Below are positions 28,955 to 38,649 of a DNA stretch of 64,000 nucleotides, piece after piece. Within the stretch, counting starts at the first letter, position 1, and every line of letters starts with the position of its first letter. A program made the translations under genes and the position numbers. Below the pieces are notes generated by a model, which worked only from the letters and a program-made list of their open reading frames with translations, did not search any database and was not told where the DNA came from. The DNA is from Mesorhizobium ciceri WSM4083 (lineage in GTDB: Bacteria; Pseudomonadota; Alphaproteobacteria; Rhizobiales; Rhizobiaceae). The DNA lies in assembly GCF_000519305.1 (NCBI RefSeq), contig NZ_JAFG01000004.1:124001-188000 (forward strand). The letters run 5' to 3'.

Positions 28955-29729
28955 CTGCGAAGCCCTTGCGCGTGGCCCGGAAGAACAAAAACCCAACGCC
29001 GGCAATGATCGCTGCCGTCACGGTATAAAAAGCCAACGCGTGAAAGTTCGGCATCTCACCAAAAATCAGAACCCTGCGGGCCTGTTCAACGGGAATCGAG
29101 ATGGGATTCAGCACCAGCCACGGCCGCACGGCCGCAGGCAGCGCCTCAGCCGGCACAAATATCGGAGACAGGAACATGAGCGCACTGACGATTGGGTTCA
29201 GTACCTGGCCGACATCGCGAAAATACACACCAACAGCGGCAAGGAACCACGACACACCAAGGAGGAGGAGGATAAATGGGGCCACAACGATCGGCAGAAG
29301 CGGCGCCGTCAAGGGAATCGATCCCTGCGAAATCACAAGGAAGACGAGCATGACCAGAAAACTGACCATCATGTGAAACAACGCCGCTGCAAGCGCAACT
29401 ACCGGCAGCACTTCAAGCGGGAAAACAATCTTCTTCACGTAGCTAACATTCGCCAGCACAAGCGTAGGTGCCCTCGTCAGCACCTCGGAGAAGGTTTGAA
29501 AGAAGATCAAGCCAACGAACAATATGATCGCGAACTGGGCTGTCGGTTGCCCCTCGCCTCCCCCGGCCCAACGCATCCGCAGAACCGTGCCGAACATGAA
29601 CGTGTAAACTGCGAGCATAAGCAACGGGGTCAATAGCGACCACAAGATGCCAAGCATCGACCCTCGGTATCGTCCAGTCACTTCTCGACGCGTAAGGCTG
29701 ATAATTACGTCCAGATAGTTAACAGTCAC
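28944..29729 (-). CDS. wzm: O-polysaccharide ABC transporter permease
   Basis: ABC-2 type permease of 261 residues with six predicted membrane segments, for example MLGILWSLLTPLLMLAVYTF and the C-terminal FYTVTAAIIAGVGFLFF. The N-terminal LTRREVTGRYRGSMLG amphipathic interface is typical of Wzm/KpsM proteins. It starts at GTG overlapping the preceding gene by four bases (GTGA) and overlaps wzt downstream. Together with Wzt it moves undecaprenyl-linked O-polysaccharide across the inner membrane. Confidence 0.93.
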   Translation of the reverse strand: MTVNYLDVIISLTRREVTGRYRGSMLGILWSLLTPLLMLAVYTFMFGTVLRMRWAGGGEGQPTAQFAIILFVGLIFFQTFSEVLTRAPTLVLANVSYVKKIVFPLEVLPVVALAAALFHMMVSFLVMLVFLVISQGSIPLTAPLLPIVVAPFILLLLGVSWFLAAVGVYFRDVGQVLNPIVSALMFLSPIFVPAEALPAAVRPWLVLNPISIPVEQARRVLIFGEMPNFHALAFYTVTAAIIAGVGFLFFRATRKGFADVL

Positions 29730-32254
29730 AGTTCGACAACCTTAAGAAGGGCGCGGAGACGTCGGACCAAAGTGTCAGTGTCGACTTGGGATGTTACGTG
29801 ACGCTGAGTCAAATGAGGCTGGCCCGGAAATGGGCTTTCAACCATCTGCGAACGGCAGACCACCACTTCGTAGTCGAGTGAAAATAGCGCGCAGGTGCGC
29901 GATAGCCACATCTCGGTGATGCCGAGTTCGTTCCAGTAGCCGACCCAATCGTCGGGCGTTAAATCGACCAGCTTGGTGCCGGGTTGGCACCAGATTATGT
30001 TGGCGAAAGCTGACCCATGCGCGCCAACAATCACCTTGGCGTTTCGGAACAACGCTATTTGATCGACATATGGTAGTTTTGATGGGTCGACCGCAGTGAA
30101 TCCCAAAGCTTCCAGCGCCGAGACTACCTCAGGTTCGTTGTCAATGAACCGGTTCGAATAGGTGTTGGCCCGATCCCGTGCGAGGTAGATCAGCGGTGGG
30201 GTAGCAGAAGTAGTCGGCAACGCGGGTTGCAGGGCATACTGTGCGAGGGAGCCCGGGTTGGGGTAATAGGTCGTCCCAGTCGTGAGACTATTGCAGACCA
30301 TAGCAGAGCGGAATCGAAATGGCGTATGCGGCAGAATTAGAAAATGATGGGGCAGAAAACCCCAAGTCGCCAGGATACCGCGCACCCACAATGGCGCATC
30401 GTTTGGCAGCACTACCTTGAGGCGGTTCTCCTTGATTTCGTTCTCCCAGAACAAAATCTGCGGGATAGCATCGAATAAGACGTGTCCAAAAGCAAAACTC
30501 GAGTGAAGCGGGAGTAGTACATCTTCGTCAATGAACTGAAATTCATTGGATAGCAATATGTAACTCCCATCCTCTTCGTCAAGATAATCTAGAAGATCGA
30601 GATTCTGATACACATATCGGTAGACGATAATGGACTCTTCTACAATCGCTCCACCTTGCGTGATAACGCCGATAGCGCGGGAGTGCGCTACACAATTTAG
30701 AAATCGTCCGAATTGAAATGGTACGGCGTTAAAGGTTTTCTCTGCAAAAAGTTCCTTTAGTCGACCCAGCTTAGTGGCACCGCGACCCGCAGTAACCTTG
30801 ACGCTTTTGCTGACGACGGCCCTAACCGGATAGGCTGTTAATATGGCGTCGTTCTTCGACGCAAACAACTCGGCCCTCGTTTTAACTTGTCGGGCCGATC
30901 GAGCAAGGGCGACGCTCTGCAAGACCAATGGAAATGTGGCAGCGGGCGCCGAGGAGCCGCGGTTCAGAAACGGTGATCGACGCCACAGCGATCGAATTGG
31001 TCGGGCGGCGGCGCGAGCGGCCCGGAAGCCACATCTGACAACCCTGTATGCCGCCGGCGCGTTGGCCAGCATCCCTTGAATCTTCAACTTGGTCGCAGCG
31101 AAGCGCTGCACGGGCGAATCCGCCTTCCATATCGTACCGCTCGAAACCGCAAGGGAAGTTCCTGCGTGCGTCCGGAAAGGATGCGGATCAAATACATCGT
31201 CAAGAACAGACTTGCTTTCTTTAACTCGAAGAGTCGCATCCAGAAAGGCTCTCCCGAACTTCCTATCCGGCTCCAAGTGACAGCCCTCGGCCCATTCGTT
31301 CCATGCATTTATAAAAACAAGCCGTTCCTTTGGCGCGCGCTCGACCATAGTAAGGGACGTGGCCGCCCTTAACCAACGCTCATAGTTATCAGGGGTGGCA
31401 GCAAGCATTGCGACCGCGCGGTCGCCAATCCGGGCAGTGTTGTCCCATGACGGGACTACCGTCCGATAAATTTTCTTATCGCGATAATCGCGCCCGAGAT
31501 AATTACCGGCCACATCTGCATAATCTACGAACATGCCTCTGAAGGAACCAAAGGTCGTCACTTCACGGTTGATGTTTTCGACCACCATGTTGTGCGGGGG
31601 GAACTCCACTCCGCCGTCAAATCCAAGTGATTCATAGTCGAGATTGCCGTGCGTTAACGCGGCAACAAGGTGGATTTCTCCAATTCCGATTTTCCGGCAG
31701 TGCTCGCGCCATTTTTCTACAGCTCGGGCGGGGTTAGGAAGCTGCTGTGGTCTGTAGACAAGCAAGATCGGTCGTCCGTCGACGCGTAGATATCGGTCAT
31801 CTCGCAAAAAGGGTGCCACGCTTTCGATAAAGCTGATTTCATAGTCCGGCCCATAATCCTGCGAAATCAGCATCTGCTGCTCCGCACCATCCCATCTTCG
31901 CGTCCAGTTTTCGTTGGCCCAAGATAAACAAAAGGGCATACGAGCCGACCTGTCCGCCAGATAAGCGTCAACGGGCTTCTCTAGCAACCGCCGGCCACCG
32001 AACCAATAATAGTGAAAGCAAAACGCATCGACACCGTATTGCTGAGCAAGCGCTATCTGTTCATGTTGCGTCTCCCTCACGCGCAGATCATAAAAACCAA
32101 GATCTGTTGGCAAATGTGGTTGATAGTGACCATCAAACAGAGGTCTTGCCTTAGTCACGTTTGTCCACTCAGTAAATCCCTTCCCCCACCAAGAGTCATT
32201 CTCGGGGAAAGGGTAGAATTGAGGGAGATAGAAAGCGATATATATCGGCTTCAT
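29726..32254 (-). CDS. Two-domain glycosyltransferase: WbsX-like plus GT61-like
   Basis: An 842-residue fusion. Residues 1 to about 360 are WbsX-like (GH99-related fold): IAFYLPQFYPFPENDSWWGK, FTEWTNVTKA, FCFHYYWFGGRRLL, LSWANENWTRRWDG and FINAWNEWAEGCHLEPD. Residues about 560-800 are GT61/DUF563-like: LHSSFAFGHVLFDAIPQ, LIYLARDRANTYSNR and VIVGAHGSAFANIIWCQPGT. A less conserved linker of about 200 residues joins them. The protein could add two kinds of sugar to the O-chain. It overlaps wzm by four bases and follows the sulfotransferase gene by 42 bp. The sequence is AT-richer than the rfb genes. No signal peptide is seen. Confidence 0.85.
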   Translation of the reverse strand: MKPIYIAFYLPQFYPFPENDSWWGKGFTEWTNVTKARPLFDGHYQPHLPTDLGFYDLRVRETQHEQIALAQQYGVDAFCFHYYWFGGRRLLEKPVDAYLADRSARMPFCLSWANENWTRRWDGAEQQMLISQDYGPDYEISFIESVAPFLRDDRYLRVDGRPILLVYRPQQLPNPARAVEKWREHCRKIGIGEIHLVAALTHGNLDYESLGFDGGVEFPPHNMVVENINREVTTFGSFRGMFVDYADVAGNYLGRDYRDKKIYRTVVPSWDNTARIGDRAVAMLAATPDNYERWLRAATSLTMVERAPKERLVFINAWNEWAEGCHLEPDRKFGRAFLDATLRVKESKSVLDDVFDPHPFRTHAGTSLAVSSGTIWKADSPVQRFAATKLKIQGMLANAPAAYRVVRCGFRAARAAARPIRSLWRRSPFLNRGSSAPAATFPLVLQSVALARSARQVKTRAELFASKNDAILTAYPVRAVVSKSVKVTAGRGATKLGRLKELFAEKTFNAVPFQFGRFLNCVAHSRAIGVITQGGAIVEESIIVYRYVYQNLDLLDYLDEEDGSYILLSNEFQFIDEDVLLPLHSSFAFGHVLFDAIPQILFWENEIKENRLKVVLPNDAPLWVRGILATWGFLPHHFLILPHTPFRFRSAMVCNSLTTGTTYYPNPGSLAQYALQPALPTTSATPPLIYLARDRANTYSNRFIDNEPEVVSALEALGFTAVDPSKLPYVDQIALFRNAKVIVGAHGSAFANIIWCQPGTKLVDLTPDDWVGYWNELGITEMWLSRTCALFSLDYEVVVCRSQMVESPFPGQPHLTQRHVTSQVDTDTLVRRLRALLKVVEL

Positions 32255-32296
32255 AAATAAATTCCAGATCGCTGTTTTATGATCACTATATATATC

Positions 32297-33748
32297 TCAT
32301 CGTTTGAAAAACGAAAAAACACTATAGATCAGAGATGTCAAATTTCCTGAATTTCGGGTATGCATTTTCCGTATTTCATCCAACAGAAATTCTTCCCTCT
32401 CTTTATACTCTTCTGCTACCCCCGAAATCCTCTCTTCTTGTTTTTTTAAAAAAAACTCACGTTCCTGCTCTAAATCGACCACTTGGCGTTCAGTTTTCTG
32501 CAATTCCCCTTTGAGATGCAGAAAGGCCTCCCGTTCAAGCACCGCTTCGCGCCCCAACTCAGTCAACTGCCGAGCTAACGCGTCCGATTGCGTCTTATGG
32601 GCCGTCTTTTGCGCAGTCAGTCGGCTGATTTCCTTGTCTCTTTCGACAAGCAACTGACCTTGTGCGCTTTCGCGCTGAGCCAGCGCCTCAACTTGCGCTT
32701 TCAAGCTAGCGCTGTCGTCCGCCAGCACTTTGATCGCGCCATCTTTCTCAGCATTCCTGTTCTCCAAGGCTGACACGGTTCCAGTAAATGCAGCCTGCCT
32801 TGCGTTCAACTCCAGGATGCACGCAGCGCCAAATTGCCGCGTACCTGCGTCAAAGCCCGCTTTGATCTGATCTAGCCGAGCCAGTGCTTCTTGATCGTGA
32901 GAATCTTTTTCAAGAGATCGGACCGCGAGATAAGTATCTTTGGCCCATTCCGGGATTGCTTCATCTGCAAGCAAGCGCTCGACACTTGCGAGGTGGTGCT
33001 GATGCTCCGCCGATAGGAAATCATCAATCTGGACCTTCGCCTCGGCAGGCGTCCGAGGCCAACCTATTGACAAGGTTTCACCTATTCTTGCGATTGACGG
33101 ATACCAATCTGCAATGAGAGATTCATAAGAAAGAAAGGCACGCGCAGCGCCGCGAGTGGCTCTCTCTGCGTCAAGCACATAGCGTAACCAGAGCAACGAA
33201 CCGAACGCCGCCGTCATCCCGTCGCGCTTCTTCAATGAAGCAATAACGGAAAGTGGATTGCGCACAGTCAGGACATATCGAACCTGAAAGTTCATGGAAG
33301 CGAGAATTGCCCCGTAGAGCGGCACGAATCTGGAAATGCGGGGCTCTTTCAAGACGATTAGTGCGTCGTCGCCGTACTCCTCCCCGATGATGCGAGCGAT
33401 CTCGACTTTGTAAAATTCCGCCCTGGATGCTGAGAGGCTATCGGGGTCAAAAGGCCTCCAGTCATCCCAACGGCTCCCGGCCTCAATAAGCATCTGATCG
33501 TTCAATAATGTCAGACGGGTCGGTTCCCAATAACCATTCGCGTTGTTGCTGTCCGCCGGAATCGAATCCTTAGGCAGTTCCGCGCCAAGCAGATTGATCG
33601 CCCTTGTCAGCGCGCTGGTGCCAGAGCGATGCATGCCGAGCACCATGATGCAGGTGCGTTTGGCTGCTTTCGGCTTTGCCCTGTGTGCCTTCGGCTCGTC
33701 GACGGGCGCGGCATCGCGCGTGTTTTCCGCGGAAGGGTGCTTGTTCAT
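32297..33748 (-). CDS. PAPS-dependent sulfotransferase with long C-terminal coiled coil
   Basis: The 483-residue protein has an N-terminal sulfotransferase domain (about 32-260): GMHRSGTSALTRAIN (38-52) is the 5'-phosphosulfate loop, and VRNPLSVIASLKKRDG (162-177) supplies Arg163 and Ser171 for the 3'-phosphate of PAPS. From about 310 to 462 the sequence is heptad-rich and charged, a predicted coiled coil. The last 15 residues (NLTSLIYSVFSFFKR) look like an amphipathic membrane anchor. It overlaps rfbD by four bases and lies in the wzm-wzt operon. The layout, catalytic domain then coiled coil then membrane-binding tail, is that of the O-antigen chain terminator WbdD; the terminator role is inferred. 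Confidence 0.85.
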   Translation of the reverse strand: MNKHPSAENTRDAAPVDEPKAHRAKPKAAKRTCIMVLGMHRSGTSALTRAINLLGAELPKDSIPADSNNANGYWEPTRLTLLNDQMLIEAGSRWDDWRPFDPDSLSASRAEFYKVEIARIIGEEYGDDALIVLKEPRISRFVPLYGAILASMNFQVRYVLTVRNPLSVIASLKKRDGMTAAFGSLLWLRYVLDAERATRGAARAFLSYESLIADWYPSIARIGETLSIGWPRTPAEAKVQIDDFLSAEHQHHLASVERLLADEAIPEWAKDTYLAVRSLEKDSHDQEALARLDQIKAGFDAGTRQFGAACILELNARQAAFTGTVSALENRNAEKDGAIKVLADDSASLKAQVEALAQRESAQGQLLVERDKEISRLTAQKTAHKTQSDALARQLTELGREAVLEREAFLHLKGELQKTERQVVDLEQEREFFLKKQEERISGVAEEYKEREEFLLDEIRKMHTRNSGNLTSLIYSVFSFFKR

Positions 33749-34647
33749 GCCGTCAATGCCTGTTTCGTCTCACCGTCGAGAAGCCGGTGCACCACCGCCT
33801 CCGTCGACTGCCGCCAGTCCGGTGCCCTCCACCCGAACACGTCGGTGAATTTCGCGCTCGATAGCCGGGAATTGGCGGGGCGGCGCGCCTTGGTCGGATA
33901 GTCCATCGTAGCAGTGTCCCGTACCCGCGCCCAAGGACCACCAAACACGCGGCTTGTGTCCAGGATATGACGGGCAAAGCCGCTCCAGTTGGCCTCGCCG
34001 GTTCCGGCCAGATGATAGAGGCCGGATGTGGCGGCGCCCTCGTGCAGCTGTGCCGCCGCATGCAGGATCGCGTCGGCGATATCAAGTGCCGATGTTGGAT
34101 TTCCCCACTGATCGGCCACCACCGCGATCTCGTCGCGGTCGGCGGCCAGCCGCAGCATGGTCTTGACGAAATTCTTGCCGAACGGGCTGTAGACCCATGC
34201 CGTGCGCAGGATCACATGGCGCGGATTGGCTGATGCAACCGCCTGCTCGCCGGCAAGCTTGGAGGCGCCATAGACGCTGCGCGGTGCAGTAGCATCGGTC
34301 TCGACATAGGCACCGGGGGCGGTGCCGTCGAAGACATAGTCGGTCGAAAGATGGATGACGGGAACGTCCAGGCGGCTTGCTGCTTGCGCCACCTTGCCGG
34401 CGCCGACGGCGTTCACCGCGAATGCCAGATCGGGCTCGTCCTCGGCCTGATCCACCGCCGTGTAGGCGGCAGCCGACACGACGATATCCGGCTTCGCGGC
34501 CGCGATGGCTTCGATCACGGTGTCGGGTCTTGCGAGGTCGAGTTGCGGACGGCCAATGGCGATGACCTCAACGCCGGCGGCCGTCTGGCCGGCCTCCGCA
34601 AGGCTTGCCGCGACCTGTCCGTCGCGCCCGGTGACAACCAGCCTCAC
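33745..34647 (-). CDS. rfbD: dTDP-4-dehydrorhamnose reductase
   Basis: Last step of dTDP-L-rhamnose synthesis. The 300 residues have a Rossmann start ([14 protein letters not shown]), LSTDYVFDG, and the [12 protein letters not shown] catalytic YxxxK. It starts with GTG that overlaps the rfbB stop (GTGA) and ends overlapping the sulfotransferase gene by four bases. All four rhamnose genes are present in order rfbA-rfbC-rfbB-rfbD, so rhamnose is a likely component of the exported polysaccharide. Confidence 0.95.
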   Translation of the reverse strand: MRLVVTGRDGQVAASLAEAGQTAAGVEVIAIGRPQLDLARPDTVIEAIAAAKPDIVVSAAAYTAVDQAEDEPDLAFAVNAVGAGKVAQAASRLDVPVIHLSTDYVFDGTAPGAYVETDATAPRSVYGASKLAGEQAVASANPRHVILRTAWVYSPFGKNFVKTMLRLAADRDEIAVVADQWGNPTSALDIADAILHAAAQLHEGAATSGLYHLAGTGEANWSGFARHILDTSRVFGGPWARVRDTATMDYPTKARRPANSRLSSAKFTDVFGWRAPDWRQSTEAVVHRLLDGETKQALTA

Positions 34648-35714
34648 GCCGCCCCCTTGCGTGCTTCGCCCAGCCGTTCACCGGCATAGCGCTGCTCGCG
34701 GATCGGTCCCCACCACCATTTGTTCTCGAGAAACCAGTCGACGGTCTTGGCGAGGCCGCTGTCGAAATTCTCATTGGGCGCCCAGCCCAGGTCCCGGCCT
34801 ATCTTCGAGGCGTCGATGGCATAGCGGCGATCGTGACCGGGGCGGTCGGTGACGAAGGAAATCAGGTCGCGATAGCTCTTGCCCCCTGCCCGCGGCCGCC
34901 TGCTGTCGAGGAGATCGCAGATCGTCTCGACGACGCCCAGGTTCGTCCGCTCGGAATTGCCGCCGACATTGTAGCTTTCGCCCGCCAGTCCCTTGGTCGC
35001 GACAAGTTCCAGCGCGCGCGCGTGATCCTCGACGAACAGCCAGTCGCGCACATTGGCGCCGGCGCCATAGACCGGCAGCGGCTTTTCATCGAGCGCGTTA
35101 AGGATGACCAGCGGGATCAGCTTTTCGGGAAAGTGATAGGGTCCGTAATTGTTCGAGCAATTGGAAAGCACGACCGGCAGGCCATAGGTTTCGTGCCAGG
35201 CCCGCACCAGATGGTCCGAGGCCGCTTTCGAGGCGGAATAGGGCGAGGATGGCGCGTAGGGCGTTTCCTCGACGAACATGCCGCCATCGAAGGGAAGATC
35301 GCCGAACACCTCATCGGTCGAGACATGATGGAAGCGGAAATGGCTCTTCCTGTCTTCGGGCAGGCCGCGCCAATATTCCAGCGCGGCATTGAGCATCTTG
35401 TAGGTGCCGACGATGTTGGTCTCGATAAAGGCGCCCGGCCCATCGATCGAGCGGTCGACATGGCTCTCGGCGGCAAGGTTCATGACGATGTCGATATCGT
35501 CGCGCCGGAGGATGTCGAGCACGGCCCTTTCGTCGCAGATGTCAGCCTGCGCGAAGCGATAATTGTGCGCGTTCTCGATCGGCCGCAGCGAGGCCAGGTT
35601 TCCCGCATAGGTTAGCTTGTCGAGATTGGTCACCCGATGGGCCGGGTTGGCGCACAGATGCCGGCACACCGCCGAACCGATAAAGCCAGCACCGCCCGTC
35701 ACCAGAAAATTCAT
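34644..35714 (-). CDS. rfbB: dTDP-glucose 4,6-dehydratase
   Basis: Second step of dTDP-L-rhamnose synthesis. The 356 residues begin [20 protein letters not shown], then [13 protein letters not shown] (catalytic Asp-Glu) and [15 protein letters not shown] (YxxxK). [18 protein letters not shown] is typical of RfbB. It starts 22 bp after rfbC and overlaps rfbD by four bases. Confidence 0.96.
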   Translation of the reverse strand: MNFLVTGGAGFIGSAVCRHLCANPAHRVTNLDKLTYAGNLASLRPIENAHNYRFAQADICDERAVLDILRRDDIDIVMNLAAESHVDRSIDGPGAFIETNIVGTYKMLNAALEYWRGLPEDRKSHFRFHHVSTDEVFGDLPFDGGMFVEETPYAPSSPYSASKAASDHLVRAWHETYGLPVVLSNCSNNYGPYHFPEKLIPLVILNALDEKPLPVYGAGANVRDWLFVEDHARALELVATKGLAGESYNVGGNSERTNLGVVETICDLLDSRRPRAGGKSYRDLISFVTDRPGHDRRYAIDASKIGRDLGWAPNENFDSGLAKTVDWFLENKWWWGPIREQRYAGERLGEARKGAA

Positions 35715-35736
35715 GCCGCTGTCCTCACATAACCCA

Positions 35737-36291
35737 TCAGGCGAACACCTCGGCGGCAGCCAGCAGCGGCGCCTTGAGGTCCTTGTCCGAGAGTTGGAAC
35801 CCGCCGGTCAACGACGGCCATTCGATGCCGATGGCGGGATCGTCGAAACGGATCGACCGGTCATGCGCCTGCGAATAGGTGTCGGTCACCTTATACAGGA
35901 CCTCGGTGTCGGGCACGAGCGTCACGAAGCCGTGCGCGAAGCCTTTCGGCACCAGGATCTGGTTGCCCTTTTCGGCCGACACTTCGAGAGCGACCCATTT
36001 TCCGAAGGTTTTCGAACCGCGGCGAATGTCGACCGCGACATCGAGAATGCTGCCCCGGATGACGCGCAGAAGCTTGTCCTGGGCTCGCGGCGCAAGCTGA
36101 TAATGGAGCCCTCGCAAGACGCCCGCCGCGGCGGAATAGGAATGATTGTCCTGCACGAAAGCCAGGTCTATGCCGGCCTGCGAAAAGCGCTCGGCATTGT
36201 AGGTTTCCACGAAGAAGCCGCGCGCGTCGCCATGTCGCTTCGGAACGATTTCCAGCACGCCATCGATGCCAAGGGGCCTGACCTCCAACAC
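35737..36291 (-). CDS. rfbC: dTDP-4-dehydrorhamnose 3,5-epimerase
   Basis: Third enzyme of the dTDP-L-rhamnose pathway, 184 residues, cupin fold. Motifs [19 protein letters not shown] (His in the active site) and [20 protein letters not shown] are intact. The start is GTG directly after the rfbA stop codon, with GGAGG six bases upstream inside the end of rfbA, so translation is coupled. Confidence 0.95.
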   Translation of the reverse strand: MLEVRPLGIDGVLEIVPKRHGDARGFFVETYNAERFSQAGIDLAFVQDNHSYSAAAGVLRGLHYQLAPRAQDKLLRVIRGSILDVAVDIRRGSKTFGKWVALEVSAEKGNQILVPKGFAHGFVTLVPDTEVLYKVTDTYSQAHDRSIRFDDPAIGIEWPSLTGGFQLSDKDLKAPLLAAAEVFA

Positions 36292-37173
36292 CTAGCCCTC
36301 CGACAGGTCGACGACACGCCGGCGCAGATAGGCGGCATATTCATTCTTGCCCAGGTGGTCGGCGCGACGCAGAACCTGGTCCACTGTCAGCCAACCCTGT
36401 TCAAAGGCGATCTCTTCGGGACAGGCGACCTTGATGCCCTGGCGGTGCTCGATGGTGCGCACGAATGACGAGGCCTCATGCAGGCTGTCATGCGTGCCGG
36501 TGTCGAGCCAGGCATAGCCGCGCCCCAACCGATGCACATGCAACTGGCCGCGCTCGAGGTAGACGTTGTTGACCGCCGTGATCTCGAGCTCGCCGCGCGC
36601 CGAGGGACGGATGGCAGGGGCGATGTCGACGACATCGTTGTCATAGAAGTAGAGACCGGTGACCGCCCAGTTGGATTTCGGCACCTGCGGCTTTTCCTCG
36701 ATCGTCAGCGCTGTTCCCGTGGCCTTGTCGAAGGAAACCACGCCATAGCGCTGGGGATCCTCGACATGATAGGCGAACACCGAAGCGCCCTTTTCGCGCG
36801 AGGCAGCGTCGCGGCAAAGCTGCGACAGCCCATCGCCGAAATAGATGTTGTCGCCAAGGATCATCGACACGCTGTCCTTGCCGATGAAATTGCGGCCGAT
36901 GATGAAGGCTTCCGCCAGCCCGTTGGGCTGCGGTTGCTCGGCATAGGACAGGTCGAGGCCGAACTCCGATCCATCGCCAAGCAGTTCGCGAAAAACCGGC
37001 AGGTCGCGCGGCGTCGAAATGATCATAATTTCACGGATACCCGCGAGCATCAGAACGCTCAGCGGATAATAGATCATCGGCTTGTCGTATATCGGCAGAA
37101 TTTGCTTAGAGACGGCTAATGTTAGTGGATAAAGACGCGTTCCACTGCCCCCAGCAAGGATAATTCCTTTCAA
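36292..37173 (-). CDS. rfbA: Glucose-1-phosphate thymidylyltransferase
   Basis: Makes dTDP-glucose, the first step to dTDP-rhamnose. The 293 residues start [20 protein letters not shown], the nucleotidyltransferase signature, followed by [18 protein letters not shown]. The start codon is TTG with GAGGAGAG seven bases upstream; no in-frame ATG is placed better. It is the first gene of the nine-gene operon reaching to 26560, so a promoter is expected in 37174-37317, where no clear hexamers were found. Confidence 0.95.
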   Translation of the reverse strand: MKGIILAGGSGTRLYPLTLAVSKQILPIYDKPMIYYPLSVLMLAGIREIMIISTPRDLPVFRELLGDGSEFGLDLSYAEQPQPNGLAEAFIIGRNFIGKDSVSMILGDNIYFGDGLSQLCRDAASREKGASVFAYHVEDPQRYGVVSFDKATGTALTIEEKPQVPKSNWAVTGLYFYDNDVVDIAPAIRPSARGELEITAVNNVYLERGQLHVHRLGRGYAWLDTGTHDSLHEASSFVRTIEHRQGIKVACPEEIAFEQGWLTVDQVLRRADHLGKNEYAAYLRRRVVDLSEG

Positions 37174-37317
37174 GAAGCTCTCCTCGACATGCCTGAACCC
37201 CCCGGCCCCAGCCGCCCGTGCTTAGGTTCCATGCAGTGGCTTGTCAATCTCGGCGTTCGGCAAATGACCGGGCCACGGTCCAGCGCCAACCCTTGGCCAA
37301 TTCCGGGCGACGCATTG

Positions 37318-38649
37318 CTATCGTCTTGCCAAGGCCGGCCTGACGGGAACAAGCAGATTGTCATCATGGGCGGCGGTCGACTCGCCTCTTTGACTCAGCC
37401 GCTCAGCAAGTCCCTTGTGAAAGATAACGCCATTCATATAGGCGAAGGTCATCGCCAGCGCCGCCGTTCGCAAGGGATAATCGACCAGGGAATGAACGAG
37501 AAGAAACGATACTGAGAGAAACGCCATTTTCTGCAGCGGATCTCGCCGTGCCGTGACGGAAAACCCAAAAAGCAATATCGAGTAAGCTGCGACCAGAAAG
37601 ACAACAGGCGCGCCACCTTCAAGTGCCAATTCCAGATAATCATTGTGGGCGTGATTGACGTAGGGCTTGAAGATCATCTCTCCCTTTTCGTAAATCTGGT
37701 AGACCTTCGGAAAACTGCCAAAGCCCACGCCCGTCGCCCAGTTCTCTTCAATTCCCGCGATCGTCGTGCGGGCAAATTCGGCCCGTCCAAAGGCCGGGTC
37801 AACCACTTCCGCATCGATTTTCGTCCACGCTCCGATCGTGTAGAGCGAAAGCCCGATGAAGACAGCGGGTATTCCATACCCGCCCAGCCTCGAGCGCGCG
37901 GACAGAAAGACGACTGATACTATGGTGATCGCCAGTCCTATCAGAATACCGGCGCGCGAACCGGCGGCCAGAAGCAGCAGCAGCAGCGTTATCAAGCCGA
38001 GCGATCCGGACAGAAGATGCCCGCGAAACAGGCCGTAGTAGACGACGAAGGGGATGGAGACGAAGAGCAAAGCTGAAAAATGGTTCTGGTTGGCAAACAG
38101 TCCCGCATTGATCGTGAACGGCAACAAACCCTGTATGGCAACCGTATCGGAGAGCGAATACTGGATCGCCGCAGCCAGTCCGTTACAGATGACACCCATG
38201 AAAAAGAAGGGCAGAAGGCCGTAGACCTGATCTGGGCGCAAGCGGGTGACGCTCAGAAAGAATGCAGCCATCGCCACGAAGTACAACAGACACTCGATCG
38301 TGCGTCCCACGCCGACACTGACGAAACGCAGCCCGGTTTCACCGCTCAGCCACGGATTTGCAAGTAGAACCTCAGGCCGCAATCCGCTCAACAGGGCGGC
38401 GGGCAGCGGCATGATCTGAAAACAGAACACGGCAAGGCCCAGAGCAAGCAACCACAGGGCCAAGCGAGGGATGCCGTGCTCAGACGGCCTTGAAAAGACG
38501 GCCGCGGCCGCGACGATCGCCGCCACCTCGATCAGCGCTTCGGTGTAGAGACCGCTGGCGGTGCCGCCGCCAATCAGCACTGACAGGAAAAGAACCGACC
38601 CAAGCAGATATTTTTCCCATTCCGTGGACCGGGCTGACCGCTCTCTCAC
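37318..38649 (-). CDS. Wzy/O-antigen ligase-like polymerase
   Basis: Inner-membrane protein of 443 residues with about eleven hydrophobic segments and a Wzy_C-type periplasmic loop (GVGFGSFPKVYQIYEKG, then VNHAHNDYLELALEGGAPVV, with the conserved H-x-H-N-D pattern). Its position directly after Wzc and a TPR protein in an export locus suggests that it polymerises the exopolysaccharide repeat unit. It starts at GTG overlapping the TPR gene by four bases (GTGA). A ligase role cannot be excluded by sequence alone. Confidence 0.85.
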   Translation of the reverse strand: MRERSARSTEWEKYLLGSVLFLSVLIGGGTASGLYTEALIEVAAIVAAAAVFSRPSEHGIPRLALWLLALGLAVFCFQIMPLPAALLSGLRPEVLLANPWLSGETGLRFVSVGVGRTIECLLYFVAMAAFFLSVTRLRPDQVYGLLPFFFMGVICNGLAAAIQYSLSDTVAIQGLLPFTINAGLFANQNHFSALLFVSIPFVVYYGLFRGHLLSGSLGLITLLLLLLAAGSRAGILIGLAITIVSVVFLSARSRLGGYGIPAVFIGLSLYTIGAWTKIDAEVVDPAFGRAEFARTTIAGIEENWATGVGFGSFPKVYQIYEKGEMIFKPYVNHAHNDYLELALEGGAPVVFLVAAYSILLFGFSVTARRDPLQKMAFLSVSFLLVHSLVDYPLRTAALAMTFAYMNGVIFHKGLAERLSQRGESTAAHDDNLLVPVRPALARR

